This document shows positions 10,901-22,096 of a stretch of DNA of 64,000 nucleotides, one piece after another. Within the stretch, counting starts at the first letter, position 1, and every line of letters starts with the position of its first letter. The notes beneath the pieces are model-generated. The model did not search any database and had not been told where the DNA came from. It worked only from the letters and a program-made list of their open reading frames with translations. Source of the stretch: Symsagittifera roscoffensis (Eukaryota > Xenacoelomorpha > Acoela > Convolutidae); assembly GCF_963678635.1 (NCBI RefSeq), contig NC_087063.1, positions 47,736,684 through 47,800,683 of the forward strand, given 5' to 3'. The position numbers were made by a program, and so were the translations under genes.

Positions 10901-11675
10901 ACGATACGGACACAGTATTTCCGAATGTAGACAAAAACAACAAGACAATCAGAATAAACCTCAAAAGCACAAAGACCCAAATAAATCATTCTGTCAAAAC
11001 ATGAAAAAAGACCAAAACCTACCAAACAAAAATATATATAGTAATAACAGTTCAGGAAAACCACTTCCGAGCAACTCAAATTACACAAGGAATCAATCAC
11101 CATATAACTCAAGTTATAGAGGTAGATCACCCGAACGAGGAAATACACGAAATTTCTCACAAAATAGATATAATCGATCGAATAGCCAAAATAACCAAAA
11201 TAACTATTCACGATCGAATTCCAAAACAACAGAATTTGTTTCTGGATCCAGTTCCCAATCAAACCCAAGGAATAGACACTATTCCAATAATCAATCACGA
11301 AACTCATCATACAACAGAGATAGAAGCTATTCACATAATAGAAATAGAAGTTATTCAAACAATCGAAATCAGAATTACCCGAACAATCGATCAAGGAATA
11401 ATTCATATAATAGATCAAACTATCACAGATCAAACGATAATTATCAAAACAGATCACGAAATAACTCACAAAATCGAAACTCAAGTTACAATAATCGATA
11501 CAGAAATTATTCCCAGTCACCACACAGGAATAATAACCGTTATCCTGATTCTAAACATCGATACAGAAGTAGCACACCAAAACATCAAAGACACATTAAT
11601 CAAGTGCAGACAAATGAAGAAACAACTTCAGACCCCCAGGTATTGATGACACAGGAAGTAACGAACTACAACTAA
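7910..11675 (+). pseudogene. gag: Gag polyprotein, frameshifted (copy A2)
   Basis: The start is ATG 7910, because the context CCTTATGTCA is shared with B1 (51832) and B3 (59287). The polyprotein would be about 1250 residues, long for Gag. The N-terminal 650 or so residues are of unknown function and rich in Gln, Asn and Pro near 9400-10080. A retrotransposon-gag capsid region follows (about 10170-10640; motifs DPEYSVEDYLNAVTANL, FSKMFDSERNKQHQ). A zinc knuckle of form CX2CX4HX4C (CNYCRRYGHSISEC) lies at 10887-10928, then a Ser/Arg/Asn-rich basic tail to 11675, probably RNA-binding. It is broken by several frameshifts; one is in an A run at about 10337, which separates the two capsid halves, and another lies just upstream of the knuckle. 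Confidence 0.85.
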
Positions 11676-12635
11676 ATCATATAAATTGTGAATCGTCAGA
11701 TACAGAAAGTGATACAGATAATACCATCTCTGTAAATATGATAACCGTCAAAAACGACTATGAACCTATCATATATGAACAATCTTTTACTTCACATATA
11801 TATGAAAATCATTTGGAACTCCTTCACAATTACTATATTGAACCCATTGATACTACACAAATTACACAAGAAGTAAACGGAATTAACAAGGTAATTAAAC
11901 CCGATAAAAAAGACGAAAATATACAAAAAGAACAACCAAGAGAAAAAATTTGGACAATTCCATTTCTCTTAGAAAGCCCAAGAAACAAAGAATTTCAACC
12001 ACCAGATCTTGAAATTTATTTTTTAATTGACTCAGGAGCAGAATCAAATATAATTAATATTCCCACATGGAATGAAATCGAAACATTGCATCAAAAATTA
12101 ACACCTCTTGAAACTTCTAGTAAATTAGCAACAGCACAAGGATCAACATTAGTAAATTATGGAAAAATCCAATTATTTCTTCTCCCCACGAGAACAATGG
12201 AACAAAACAAAATTTTGAACAAACCATTTAAACAAACATTTCATATTGCTGATATTAAACACAATATCATTGGCATACCATTTATATCTAAATATATACC
12301 AACAATCAACATCTTAAATAGTAAGATCCATATCAAAGATAAATACACAAAAACAAAAAATACAACCCTAACATTCTTCCAAAGATTAAACAAACAACCA
12401 CCATTTTTTTCTAAATTTCGCCCCATTTACAATCAACAACGGAAGCACCTGAATTCACTATCAGGAAATATAGATAATTTTTCAATAAAACAAGTTCACC
12501 AGTATAACAAAAGTCAAAATAAACAACAACTTTTCATGTCAGACTTCGAATTTAAACTTATCCACAAATTTTTCAAAATATGATCTCACCCAAAAATATT
12601 CGAAAAACACGAATTCCGACATCATTTCATTACAC
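11642..12635 (+). pseudogene. pro: Retroelement aspartic protease, start of Pol (copy A2)
   Basis: Pol opens upstream of the Gag stop in the -1 frame relative to the Gag tail (Gag ends at 11675), so the two overlap. The aspartic protease active site is LIDSGAES with the catalytic Asp at 12029-12031. The later HNIIGIP segment fits the conserved hydrophobic-Gly motif of retropepsins. The frame runs to TGA at 12581-12583 and then shifts near 12600 into the RT frame. It would cut the Gag-Pol polyprotein in the particle. The Gag-Pol -1 arrangement may be natural or may result from a length change in the CCCCC run at 11634-11638; B3 seems to read through there in one frame. Confidence 0.85.
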
Positions 12636-14577
12636 GTGTATAATAATACACCATATCAAGTAATATTACCCTTAGGACTTTTAGGATATTGTGAAACAAA
12701 TGCTACAATTTCACCTATAAAAGAAGTAGCCTGCCGCGTTAATAATATACTCCAATTATCAGATATTTGCCAATCAACAATTCTTGACGAAGAATTATGC
12801 ATATATAATATAATAAGTATTGAAAAAAGAAACACAGATTACTTCACAAAAACACCATATTTTAAACCAACATTCAATATAACAAATTACAAAAAAGAAC
12901 AACAAAAATTTTTAACAATATTTAATTTTGAACATTCACAAATTACACAAATTGAATTTGATAAATTAGCAAATTAACTGTTAAAATTTTCAACAGTCTA
13001 CGCAACATCAAAATTGGACGTTGGAAAAATTAGTTCATCGCTACACCTCCCGTTAAAACCCGACGCAGTTTTCAAAAAACAAAGAGCAAGTAAATTACCG
13101 ATTCACTTACATGACAAGGTAAACAGATTACTTGACATTTTAGAACAATACGAAATTATCTCACCAGTAAATAAAGAAGAACAACCAAAATGTAACACCT
13201 TCATTAACCCTGTTATCATTCTAGCAAAAGATGAATCACTAAAAATAGTTTTAGACGCTAGATACCTCAATTCACTAATTGACGAATCGAAATGCAACTG
13301 GCCTATTGAACCCATACAAGTTATCTTAACAAAGATAAATGATAAAAATTTCATAATCGCAGATATGAATAGTGCTTATAATCAAATGCTACTAGATGAA
13401 CAATCACGACGCTTAACACAATTTGTTATTGGAAATCAACAATATGAATTTAATCGCTTATTCTATGGAATATCCATAGCACCAGCAGCACTTTCAGCTT
13501 TTATGAGTAAAAGTTTTAGACCACTAATACCCAAGAAAAATGCAATCACATACTTAGATGATGTTTTCATGCAATCACAAACTAAAAAAGAAATGTTTAC
13601 AGTTTTAGAAGAGTATCATAAAATACTTCAGAACAAAAATTTGAAAGCAGCCCCCGATAAATCACACTTCTTTCTAACACGCGTTAAATTTTTAGGACAT
13701 AATATAGAACGAGAAACTATCACTCCATTAAAATCACGCATTGATGCTATTCAAAAACTTCAGCCGCCTACAAATAAAAAGAAAACCCAAGAATTCCTTG
13801 GAATGTTAAATTTCTTAAGTAAATATGTTTACAAAATGCAATTATACTTGAGACCCTTCTATAAGATCTTCAGACAACAAAATAATTTTGAATGGACCAC
13901 TGAACATCAAACACGATTTGAAGAAATTAAAAAACTTTTAACTGAAAAAAATTTCAAACACAATTCCAGATCCAAATCAACCATTCTATGCAATGTGCGA
14001 TGCTTCAAATTTTGACATCGGCGCAGCATTGCTACAACCACATAGTGCAACAAATATAATGAACTTTATATCAGCAAATTCACGATTATTCACTCAAGCA
14101 GAGCTACGACTCTCAACTCTAATGAGAGAATGTACAGCTATAATTTATACACTTACAGAAAATGAATTTCTGATACTTGGATCCAAACACCCAACAGTTC
14201 TATTCACAGATCACAAACCAATTAAATTTCTCTTTACACAAAAGTCAAATCCAAATCATAGAGTTTATAGATTTCAACTAATTCTAATGAAAATTCCAAA
14301 TCTACATATAGTTTGGACAGCAGGAAAAACCTTGCGTTACCAGATACATTAGGTCGAAATACGCCACCTGAATTACTCGCAAGAAAAACGACAGTTGAAA
14401 CACCACAAAACATTAATTTTTATCTCGCAAAAGATAAAACATCACCCCGAATAGAATGCAAATATGCAGTAAAAATTGACATTGATCAATCACAGATAAA
14501 TAATCTACAACATTTTCCACTCTACTTAGATTGCCAGAATAATCACTACGAAGTTGATATAAGGCACATCAACTTTT
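12636..14577 (+). pseudogene. pol: Reverse transcriptase and RNase H (Pol middle, copy A2)
   Basis: RT spans about 13010-13960. Motif A is IADMNSAYNQ (Asp at 13362-13364), followed by FYGISIAPAALSAF, and the catalytic box is YLDD at 13551-13562, then FLGH of the thumb and connection. RNase H follows from about 13966, with the four acidic positions visible in CDASNF (Asp 13999), RECTAII, FTDHKP and LPDTLG. The order RT-RNase H-integrase indicates Ty3/Gypsy. Breaks are an in-frame TAA at 12975-12977, a frameshift in an A run near 13951-13957 at the RT/RNase H junction, another A-run shift near 14325, and one near 14560. The individual domains are otherwise well preserved. Confidence 0.92.
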
Positions 14578-16517
14578 AAACCAATTCCATACTCACAATG
14601 GATAAAAAATAACACTCAACAAAAAAAGAATAAAACAAAACTCGCAAAAAAAGACCTTTTTCCATCATTTGAAAAAAAAAATTTAACCGATAAAATAAAT
14701 TTATCAGGACCGCAAACAAACGATTCAAAATACACAATAAATCAAGTTTTTGACCTCCATGACCCACTTGACACAATTCCCCTATCAGAACTAGAAATTG
14801 ACAATATTTTTCTCCCCCCAACAGATAAAATTACACTTGAACTTTTAAAACAATATCAAAATCTCGACCCAGTAATTAGACAGCTAAAATCATGGCACAA
14901 TACAAAACTAAGCCCGTAAAAACAGATACCACAATTTTAGGAAATAAAACACTCCTCCGATATTTCCGAAAATTTAATAACACAACAATTAACGAAAATA
15001 CAGATCTTTTAGAATATCAATTAATAGATTCCAAAGTTCCCTGTCTTCCTTTAAGTATGATATTAATAGCTTTTAACACCTCACATACACAAAATACTAA
15101 AGGACACTCCGGATCAGAAAAAACATACTCGAACTTTACACAAAATTTTTATTTCCCAAATGCACCAATTTGGATAAAAGTTTTATGCAATGATTGTATA
15201 ATATGTCAATTGAACAAACCTTATCCAAATCAAAAACAAATAGCACAAAATAAGAATTTAAAGGACAAAGTTTATATTTTAACCATCGCATTTCATTCGA
15301 TACAAAAGGACCAATTTCACCATCTTCCGAAGGAAACTCCTAGATTATGGTCATTGTTGACGCATTCACATATTATGTAGCACTCAACCCAGTACCACAT
15401 TGTAATGCTTATTATGCTTATACGACGCTTTATGAACATTGGATAGCTAAATTCGGACTACCCGAAATCTTAGTTACAGACAACGATACAGAATTCATAA
15501 ATAATGATATCATCACACTATGCCACTTATATAACATCAAACATAAACCACGTACATCTCATGCACCTTGGACAAACGGTTTAGTTGAAGGTATGAACCG
15601 TTCACTACAAGAATATCTCCGATGTATCATAAATGGAAATGATACAAAATACACAAAATGGTCTGCACATGTAAAATTATTTCTCTTAGCATACAATTCA
15701 CAAATCACAACAACTTTAGGAATGTCACCATACGAAATGGTTTTTAATCAAAAGCCACGAAAACCAATCTTGTTTACAGCAAACGCTCATAAAAATGCAC
15801 AAGGTTTTTGTCAACCCAACAAGGATTCAATTTGTTATAACCTACCGTTACACACACATGATGAAGACCACTTTCATCGTCCACAAATTTTGAAATTAGC
15901 TTCCACTGCACATAACGAATGGATTTTAAAAGGAGATAAAAAACACAATTAAATCTACCAAAAAGTAACAAAAAAATTGTTACAAAGACAAAATATAAAT
16001 AACCAACTTAATTCACGCTTCATGCCAGCCACAGACTTAAAAATTGGAACATTTGTTTTAATACCTAATTTTTATACACAAAAAGGAATATCCAAAAAAT
16101 TACAACCACTTCGAAAAGGACCATACCAAATAATTGATAAACCTACTGAAGTAACATAAAAACTTACTGACTCCAGCAAGAAAGAAATCATACAACACCG
16201 TAACAACCTTTTACCTTATTATCCCAAGGAATACGCACTTCGCGAATTAACTCAGTTATATTCTTTCACAGGTTTTCACATAGTTCAAAATAACCCACAA
16301 ATTGAACAAAATCAACATGTTAATACTACCAAAAATACAAAAAAAAATTCAACAGCAGAATATAGACCCTCGAAGATCAAACACACCAAAACCCAAAATA
16401 CCTCAAAAAGAAACAAAAAATAGAAAATTAACAGAAAAAATTTTACCACAAGATCAACAACAAAAATCTGAACATAGAGAATCATCACGTCTTAGAAGTC
16501 AACCACAGAAAAACTAA
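14562..16517 (+). pseudogene. int: Integrase (C-terminal Pol, copy A2)
   Basis: The N-terminal zinc module has H-X6-H (SHTQNTKGHSG, from 15084) and CNDCIICQ, matching the HHCC pattern. The core shows FDTKGP (Asp 15299-15301), VTDNDTEF and GLVEGMNRS, with 35 residues between the second Asp and the Glu, the classic D-D35-E triad. A GPY/F-like module is at about 16030-16160 (LIPNFYTQKG, LRKGPYQII). The tail is Lys/Gln-rich. Breaks are a missing base near 14900, TAG 15341-15343, TAA 15950-15952, TAA 16157-16159, and a frame change near 16290. Integrase inserts the cDNA into the host genome. The C-terminal part is repeated directly downstream. Confidence 0.9.
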
Positions 16518-16555
16518 AAAACGTTCATCCCACCTTCTAAAGTATAAAGAAAGAA

Positions 16556-17215
16556 AAATCCTTAAATTAGCCTCCGGTACACACACCGAATGGATTTTAA
16601 ATAGAGATAGAAAACACAATGAAATTTACCAAAAAATAACGAAGAAATTGTTACAAAGGCAAAACATTAAATATCAAATTAATTCACGCTTTACACCAGC
16701 CACAGGTTTAAAAATTGGAACATTTGTCTTAATACTTAACTTTAATACGAAAAAAAGGAATCTCTAAAAATTACAACCCCTTCGAAAAGGACTATACCAA
16801 ATAATTGCCAAACCCACTGACGTGTCGTATAAACTTACAGATTCAACTAAAAAAGAAATTGTTCAACATTGTAACAATCTATTGCCCTACTAACCAAGAG
16901 AATACGCACTACGCGAATTAACTCAATTATATTCTTTCACAGGTTTAAAATTTATTCAAAATTATCCACATACAGAAAAAGAAATTGATGAACAACACAA
17001 CATTCATAAAGAAAATCAATTACAAATCAAAGCTAAAAACAATCAAAAAATACCAGACACAAAAAAACCTCAAAAAGAAAGAAAGAACAGGAAAATGATG
17101 GAAAAAATTTTACCACAAGAACAACTAGAAAATCAGAACATAGAGAATCATCACGACTTAGAAATCAACCACGTTAAAACTACAAAACATTCATTCCACA
17201 ATCTAAAATATTAAG
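16556..17215 (+). repeat. Tandem duplicate of the integrase C-terminal tail
   Basis: This stretch repeats 15890-16545 in direct orientation, beginning with the TCCTTAAATTAGCCTCCGG-like start and including a second GPY-like segment and the Lys/Gln-rich end. The copies differ at many positions (perhaps one in five), so the duplication is old. Where the first copy has stops at 15950 and 16157 the duplicate keeps sense codons, but it has its own breaks, including an extra base near 16750 and a TAA near 16890. It cannot be expressed as an integrase on its own. Confidence 0.85.
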
Positions 17216-17838
17216 GAAAGTTGAATTTCAAAAACATCTTTGATTTTAAAAATTATTAAATTTTGCACCTCTGGATCATTTTGAATTTTCATTTTTCAAG
17301 ATAACATGCTGACAAATACGCAACCATTCTAGATCAGATTCAGCCAATAGGATTCACTTAAATCCGTCACCTTCTATATCTCTAACATCAACCTATTAGC
17401 CGAAAGATATTAAACTCCAGGCATATCTATAACTATAACTTTACAACCTCCAGGTCAAAAATAAGCAACTCGCTAAAACTTGACAACTAAAATAAATACC
17501 ACCATAATATTACAACCCTCCCCTATCTAATAACGCAAAGATCAACAATATTTTTTCAACTCAGACCTCAAAAACCCTCCAACCAAAAATGGTAAATTAG
17601 CCTAAAGTAAAAAAGGACCATATTCATTTGGCCTAAAGTACATATATTTCAGAAAAAACCCCAGATCACCCGACAAATAAAAATAAAGCAAAGAAGACCT
17701 CCCAAACACCATAAAATTAGCCCCCATCAAATTTTCACAAAACTCAACCCACTTGTCAAAAAATCCATAAATAACTCGACCACACATGAATCTCGCCTCA
17801 AACAACAAAAAATATTCGACGAAGAAATCATTTCTTAA
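17216..17838 (+). other. Non-coding stretch between pol and the small membrane ORFs
   Basis: No frame on the plus strand looks coding. A pyrimidine-poor, CA-rich sequence is followed by T-rich DNA after 17830. It could hold signals for a spliced env transcript, but no convincing acceptor stands out. Confidence 0.4.
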
Positions 17839-17991
17839 ATGCTCTTTTCTCGATCAGTCAATATCTTCAAAAATACAATCTTAAATTTTTTAATAAAATT
17901 TTTCATACTATTCGAACTTTTGTTCATATTTCTATTTGATACTTTTGTAGCTTTTATAATCATTTTAATAATCTTTTGCAACATTTTTTAA
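17839..17991 (+). CDS. Tiny hydrophobic ORF (50 aa)
   Basis: ATG 17839 to TAA 17989-17991 encodes 50 residues. A basic N-terminus (about residues 1-20) is followed by 30 mostly aliphatic and aromatic residues (FILFELLFIFLFDTFVAFII), enough for one membrane pass. It lies between pol and env, where some retroviruses and retroelements encode small membrane proteins. T-rich DNA easily gives such frames by chance, and there is no second copy in the window to compare. Confidence 0.25.
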   Translation: MLFSRSVNIFKNTILNFLIKFFILFELLFIFLFDTFVAFIIILIIFCNIF

Positions 17992-18078
17992 ATTTTCTAC
18001 TCCCTATTTGAAATATATCATCAACTTTCCCAAGTCATTGATCATATTCACAGGTACGATAATTAAAAGTTTATTTAA

Positions 18079-18267
18079 ATGATACGAACAATTTTTAGTA
18101 GAACAGATATTTTATTACTATTTGTAATTTTCATCATATTTTTATCATCCCTAATACTGAGAATGTGCAAATGGGTAAAAAAGGCAATAGTCACATTCGC
18201 CTTAGCAACAATCCTTTTAATTCTTTTCATCGAAGAATACTACAATAAGCATAAATCTTCCCACTAG
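18079..18267 (+). CDS. Small two-pass membrane ORF (62 aa)
   Basis: ATG 18079 begins a 62-residue frame predicted to form a membrane hairpin: hydrophobic residues about 10-27 (ILLLFVIFIIFLSSLIL), a basic loop RMCKWVKK, a second hydrophobic stretch about 36-51 (AIVTFALATILLILF), and a charged C-terminus. The layout resembles small viral channel-like proteins, but no family is recognised. Its end overlaps the next frame (ORF3) by about 20 bases. It may instead be the signal or anchor part of ORF3 after a frameshift. Confidence 0.4.
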   Translation: MIRTIFSRTDILLLFVIFIIFLSSLILRMCKWVKKAIVTFALATILLILFIEEYYNKHKSSH

Positions 18268-19395
18268 AAAAAATTCATCAAAAATTGCTAACCAACAATC
18301 ACAAAATCAGTCTTCACCGACATCATCCCAAGAAAACCCAGCAATAGCCACAACTACCCAAAACCCCCAAACATCCACAAGAATTTCTTTTCAAGATAAT
18401 CCATACACTTTTGAAGAACGACACGCTCGCTTATCCGAACCATTCGAACCAGTTCAGCGACAGGCACCTCTAAGTGAACCAACATAAAATTTGTACCCCA
18501 CATTACCACAAGAATTAAGCAGAATAAAAAACATTAGTCAAAACCAAAATACAGTCGAAATAAATAGACAAATTATTCATCCACGAAGAAATAGAAGTTT
18601 TCAAACCCTTAGAGTTCATTTTCATATACCCCAGTCACCAACACCAACTACTTCAGAAATTTCAAGTAGTACATTGCCAGAAACTCCCACACTACTTTCA
18701 CAACAGAGCACCTCAAATATACCCTCAGATTAACTAGGTTCAACACCAATATCTGAACAAATACGTGAAAACCCCTTTAACCACCCAATCCCACCGCACG
18801 ACTACCATATTGGGCAACACACTCATATACACAAGGTGAACCAAACTTAGTGAATGATCCAATATATATTTCTACGGATACAACACTATCATCACTACCA
18901 GAAACATTATCACTACCGTCAACACCATGATTAAGTCAAATTTCACGGACGCTTTTCCCTTTAAATTTCCCAAATAACCTCGACGCTAGGTATCGAGAAC
19001 AATCATCAACAAATATCCCTTTACGACTAGATTGGAATACATTCATAGCACCCCCACCATTATTTGGACAACATCAAGATAGTAACCGACTCCACAGTTG
19101 GGCACTCAACAGACTACAATATAGACAAGATATCCACGAAGATATTTGTGAACACAATATTCAAATACTTCAACAAAATAGTCTCCAATTAAAATTCGAA
19201 ATCACGATCAAACTTAACAATATTGTTCAACATCCCTACCCATTAAATCCACCAAATGTAACAGGTCAATCGCTACCACCACCATTTATAACAACTGAAC
19301 TAATATATAAATACGACAGATATACAAAAAACACAATTGGTTACATCACATTTTATAACCCATACTCAGGATTATCATACACATGTATATTCTAA
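18245..19395 (+). pseudogene. ORF3, Ser/Thr/Pro-rich protein upstream of env (copy A2)
   Basis: A frame without recognised homology runs from about 18245 to TAA 19393-19395. The first 220 or so residues are rich in Ser, Thr, Pro and Gln. The last 145 or so (motifs LRLDWNTFIAPPPLF, SWALNRLQYRQDIHEDIC, LKFEITIKLNNIV) look like a folded domain. Stops at 18485-18487, 18731-18733 and about 18928, and a frame change near 18810, break it. The layout of a low-complexity N-terminus and a folded C-terminal domain parallels ORF4. Its end overlaps the likely env start codon (19383) by 13 bases. The A1 counterpart is outside the window, so conservation cannot be tested here. Confidence 0.4.
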
Positions 19396-22096
19396 AAATA
19401 TTTACATTTCAATACATCTTTTTTTAAATTTTTTCCGACCAAAACAAAATCCTTCTCCTCGCACAGGACCCCAGGATTTATTAGTAACACACTACGATTG
19501 TGAAGAAAACGAACAAAAAACACTACACAAATATGCAATAAATCAGGTATCACAATGCGAAACAGAACCACAAGCTATAGAAACTACAAATGTAATAGCA
19601 ACATTGTGTTCAAAAGCCCGAGCAACAACAGTCACAGGATATAAATTTACAGCAACATTTTCCGAAATGAAAGTACACTGTTCACAAGTTTCCAATAGAA
19701 GTAAGAACCGACTTGATCACGAACATTCTATCAAAGTAATATAGAACGACTTTTAAGTCTAAATCCCGATGATTGTAAAAACGAACTACTTAGACTAAAC
19801 ATCACAAGAAATAGAAACACAGACAGGAAAATATCAAATTTCCAAGTCTTTGCCGATTCTGTACATCAAGCAGAACTTGAACGATATCAAGGACATAAAA
19901 CATTAGACAAAAAATACCCATACAACGGCGCACACGGAAGATTAACTTATGACATACACGATAAACACTGGATACCACACATTGGAATAAATGATCCCTC
20001 AAACTGCAAAGCAGACACAAAAAATAAAGGATATCAAGAAATAATGTTTTTCGATTGGAAAATACAACTCAAAAAGTACAACTCACACGAGATTTATCTG
20101 ATAACACAATGATCTATCAAGGAATTACATTACCTTGCAAAAATGATCAAGGTTTTTGTGACCCTACAACAAGGACCCAAGCAACAATTGTTTGGTTTCC
20201 CGAAGATACATGCACAACATTCCAAGTAGCAAAAATACACGCTCGAATGATAAAATTTCATGAAAAATATTTTATAGAATCAATCCCATACGAACAAGTA
20301 AACCCATCCCGAAAACAAAGTAATGATTTTAGAAATATTCATGATATAGAAAATAAATTAACACGTTTCAAAATCTATCAAGAAACAGAATTTGCGTTTA
20401 AATACAAAAATCCACTTTATAAGACACAATTCTGTAAAATACTTGTCAAATACGAAAAAGGTTTCGACATGACCACTGGAAAAATAAAATTTGACCCTCA
20501 TGCCACAAGTCACCCTATAAATGAAGGAACATCATACATCCCAGTTAACTTTCAAAAAAGCACAGGTCAACCTGGTGGAAAACTAAAACCACACGTCAGT
20601 AAAAGCACACGTTCACAAGAACTATCTCTAATGAATAGCACCTATTTCGGTAATATTCATTACGATATCCACTTAGATATGAAGTTAGACTACACAAGTA
20701 GTCGAATTTTTCAAGAAATGTCAATCTCCGAGTTAGAAACACTTCATCAACTATGCGAATTGGAAAGAACACAAATCCTACAATCACTCGCACTAGCAGT
20801 ATTAAAAATACCTTACGCAGGATACTTATTATCAGGAAACAGATCAATTTTTTTAGACTACGAAGGAAATATTTTATGGTTTTATACTTGTACCAAAAAA
20901 GTATCGCCACTATATGTTTTTGAAGAAAACCGTTGTTATAAAAAAATCCCTATATTCTATAAAAATAAAGTAAATTTTGTCGACACACTTTCATGACGAA
21001 CATATTTTTGGGATACCGCAGTCCCATGTGGATCAGAGAATAGCCACAATGTAGTACAATTGAATCCTGATGAAGATAAATACTATCTCCCTACACCATA
21101 CCCTACATTAATGCAATCACTCAAAAAAATTTTACCCGAAAGCAACAGAGCTATTGCTCCTAATCCAAATATTGATTCACAATCAATTGGAATATATTCT
21201 AAATCAGATATCCAACATCACTTTAGAACACAACAATTTCTGGAATTATTAACACAAATGGGCACAATACAAAGACAATCAATTGACCAGAATTTAAGAA
21301 AATTTGCCGAAACCGCAGGATTCGCAGATATTTATACACAAGATTATAGCGGATATTATAAAGACATTAAAGACTACATATATTTAAACGGTGAAAAATA
21401 CAGACCACAAGATATTTCACCTATAAAAATGTTCAGTTTTGTCACCTGAAAGAACGAAATTCTAGCTTTTCTAGGATGGCCCTATTACATCTTAGAAAAA
21501 TTAACTGTCTTATATGCCATGTTTAATTTTATAGGATTTCTTTTCTCACTCTTAAAAGAAATCTGTAACACATGCGCTAAGTAAACAGACAAGCAAGTGT
21601 AGCACATATACTATTTGCAGGATTTTTTGGAATTTTTTCATCATCAATAAACAAAATACTTCTAGATGCATAAATAAAAGAATATAACACGAAAATATCC
21701 GCAGTACAAAACACTTACGACGAAGAACACAATAATGTAGAGATAACACCTACCGCACCACAGTTGCCACCCCTACCACAAAATCATTCATTTTATTTCC
21801 CCGTAATTTCCGAAACCTAGCAATCACAAATAATCCAAATTCTAGACCGAATACAACACAAAGTCCCATCCAACATTTAATGACACATCATTCACAAAAT
21901 GATAATACATACGAACAATTTATAGAACAACCCCACACCACCACTTTTCAGTCTCAATATAATCATTTTTTTAGCCCACGATGAGCCGACAACTTGGATC
22001 CCTCCATCGCTCAAATTCCCACCCAGCCAACCTCCAAACTCAAATCCCAACAATTCCCCTTTTTGCTTTCCTACCACCCGATTTTCCGATTATTAA
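19383..22096 (+). pseudogene. Env-like membrane glycoprotein, broken (copy A2)
   Basis: The likely start is ATG 19383, followed by a hydrophobic stretch that could be a signal peptide and is cut by a length change in the T run near 19420. Downstream is a Cys-bearing ectodomain (for example YDCEEN, QCETEP, CSQVSN, NPDDC), then the region matching the A1 env. Breaks are frameshifts near 19735 and 20073, TGA 20994-20996, TGA 21447-21449, and a 10-base deletion near 21583 relative to A1. The two membrane segments lie at about 21490-21560 and 21600-21665. The stop is TAA 22094-22096. It shows the N-terminal half that A1 lacks in this window. The overall Cys and aromatic pattern is reminiscent of chuvirus/mononegavirus-type glycoproteins, which is unverified. 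Confidence 0.7.

Noticed and set aside
10831-11523. 230-codon open frame on the minus strand rich in Tyr, Phe, Asn and Cys
   Set aside because: It is the antisense of the Ser/Arg/Asn-rich Gag tail; its composition follows directly from the repeated codons of the plus strand.
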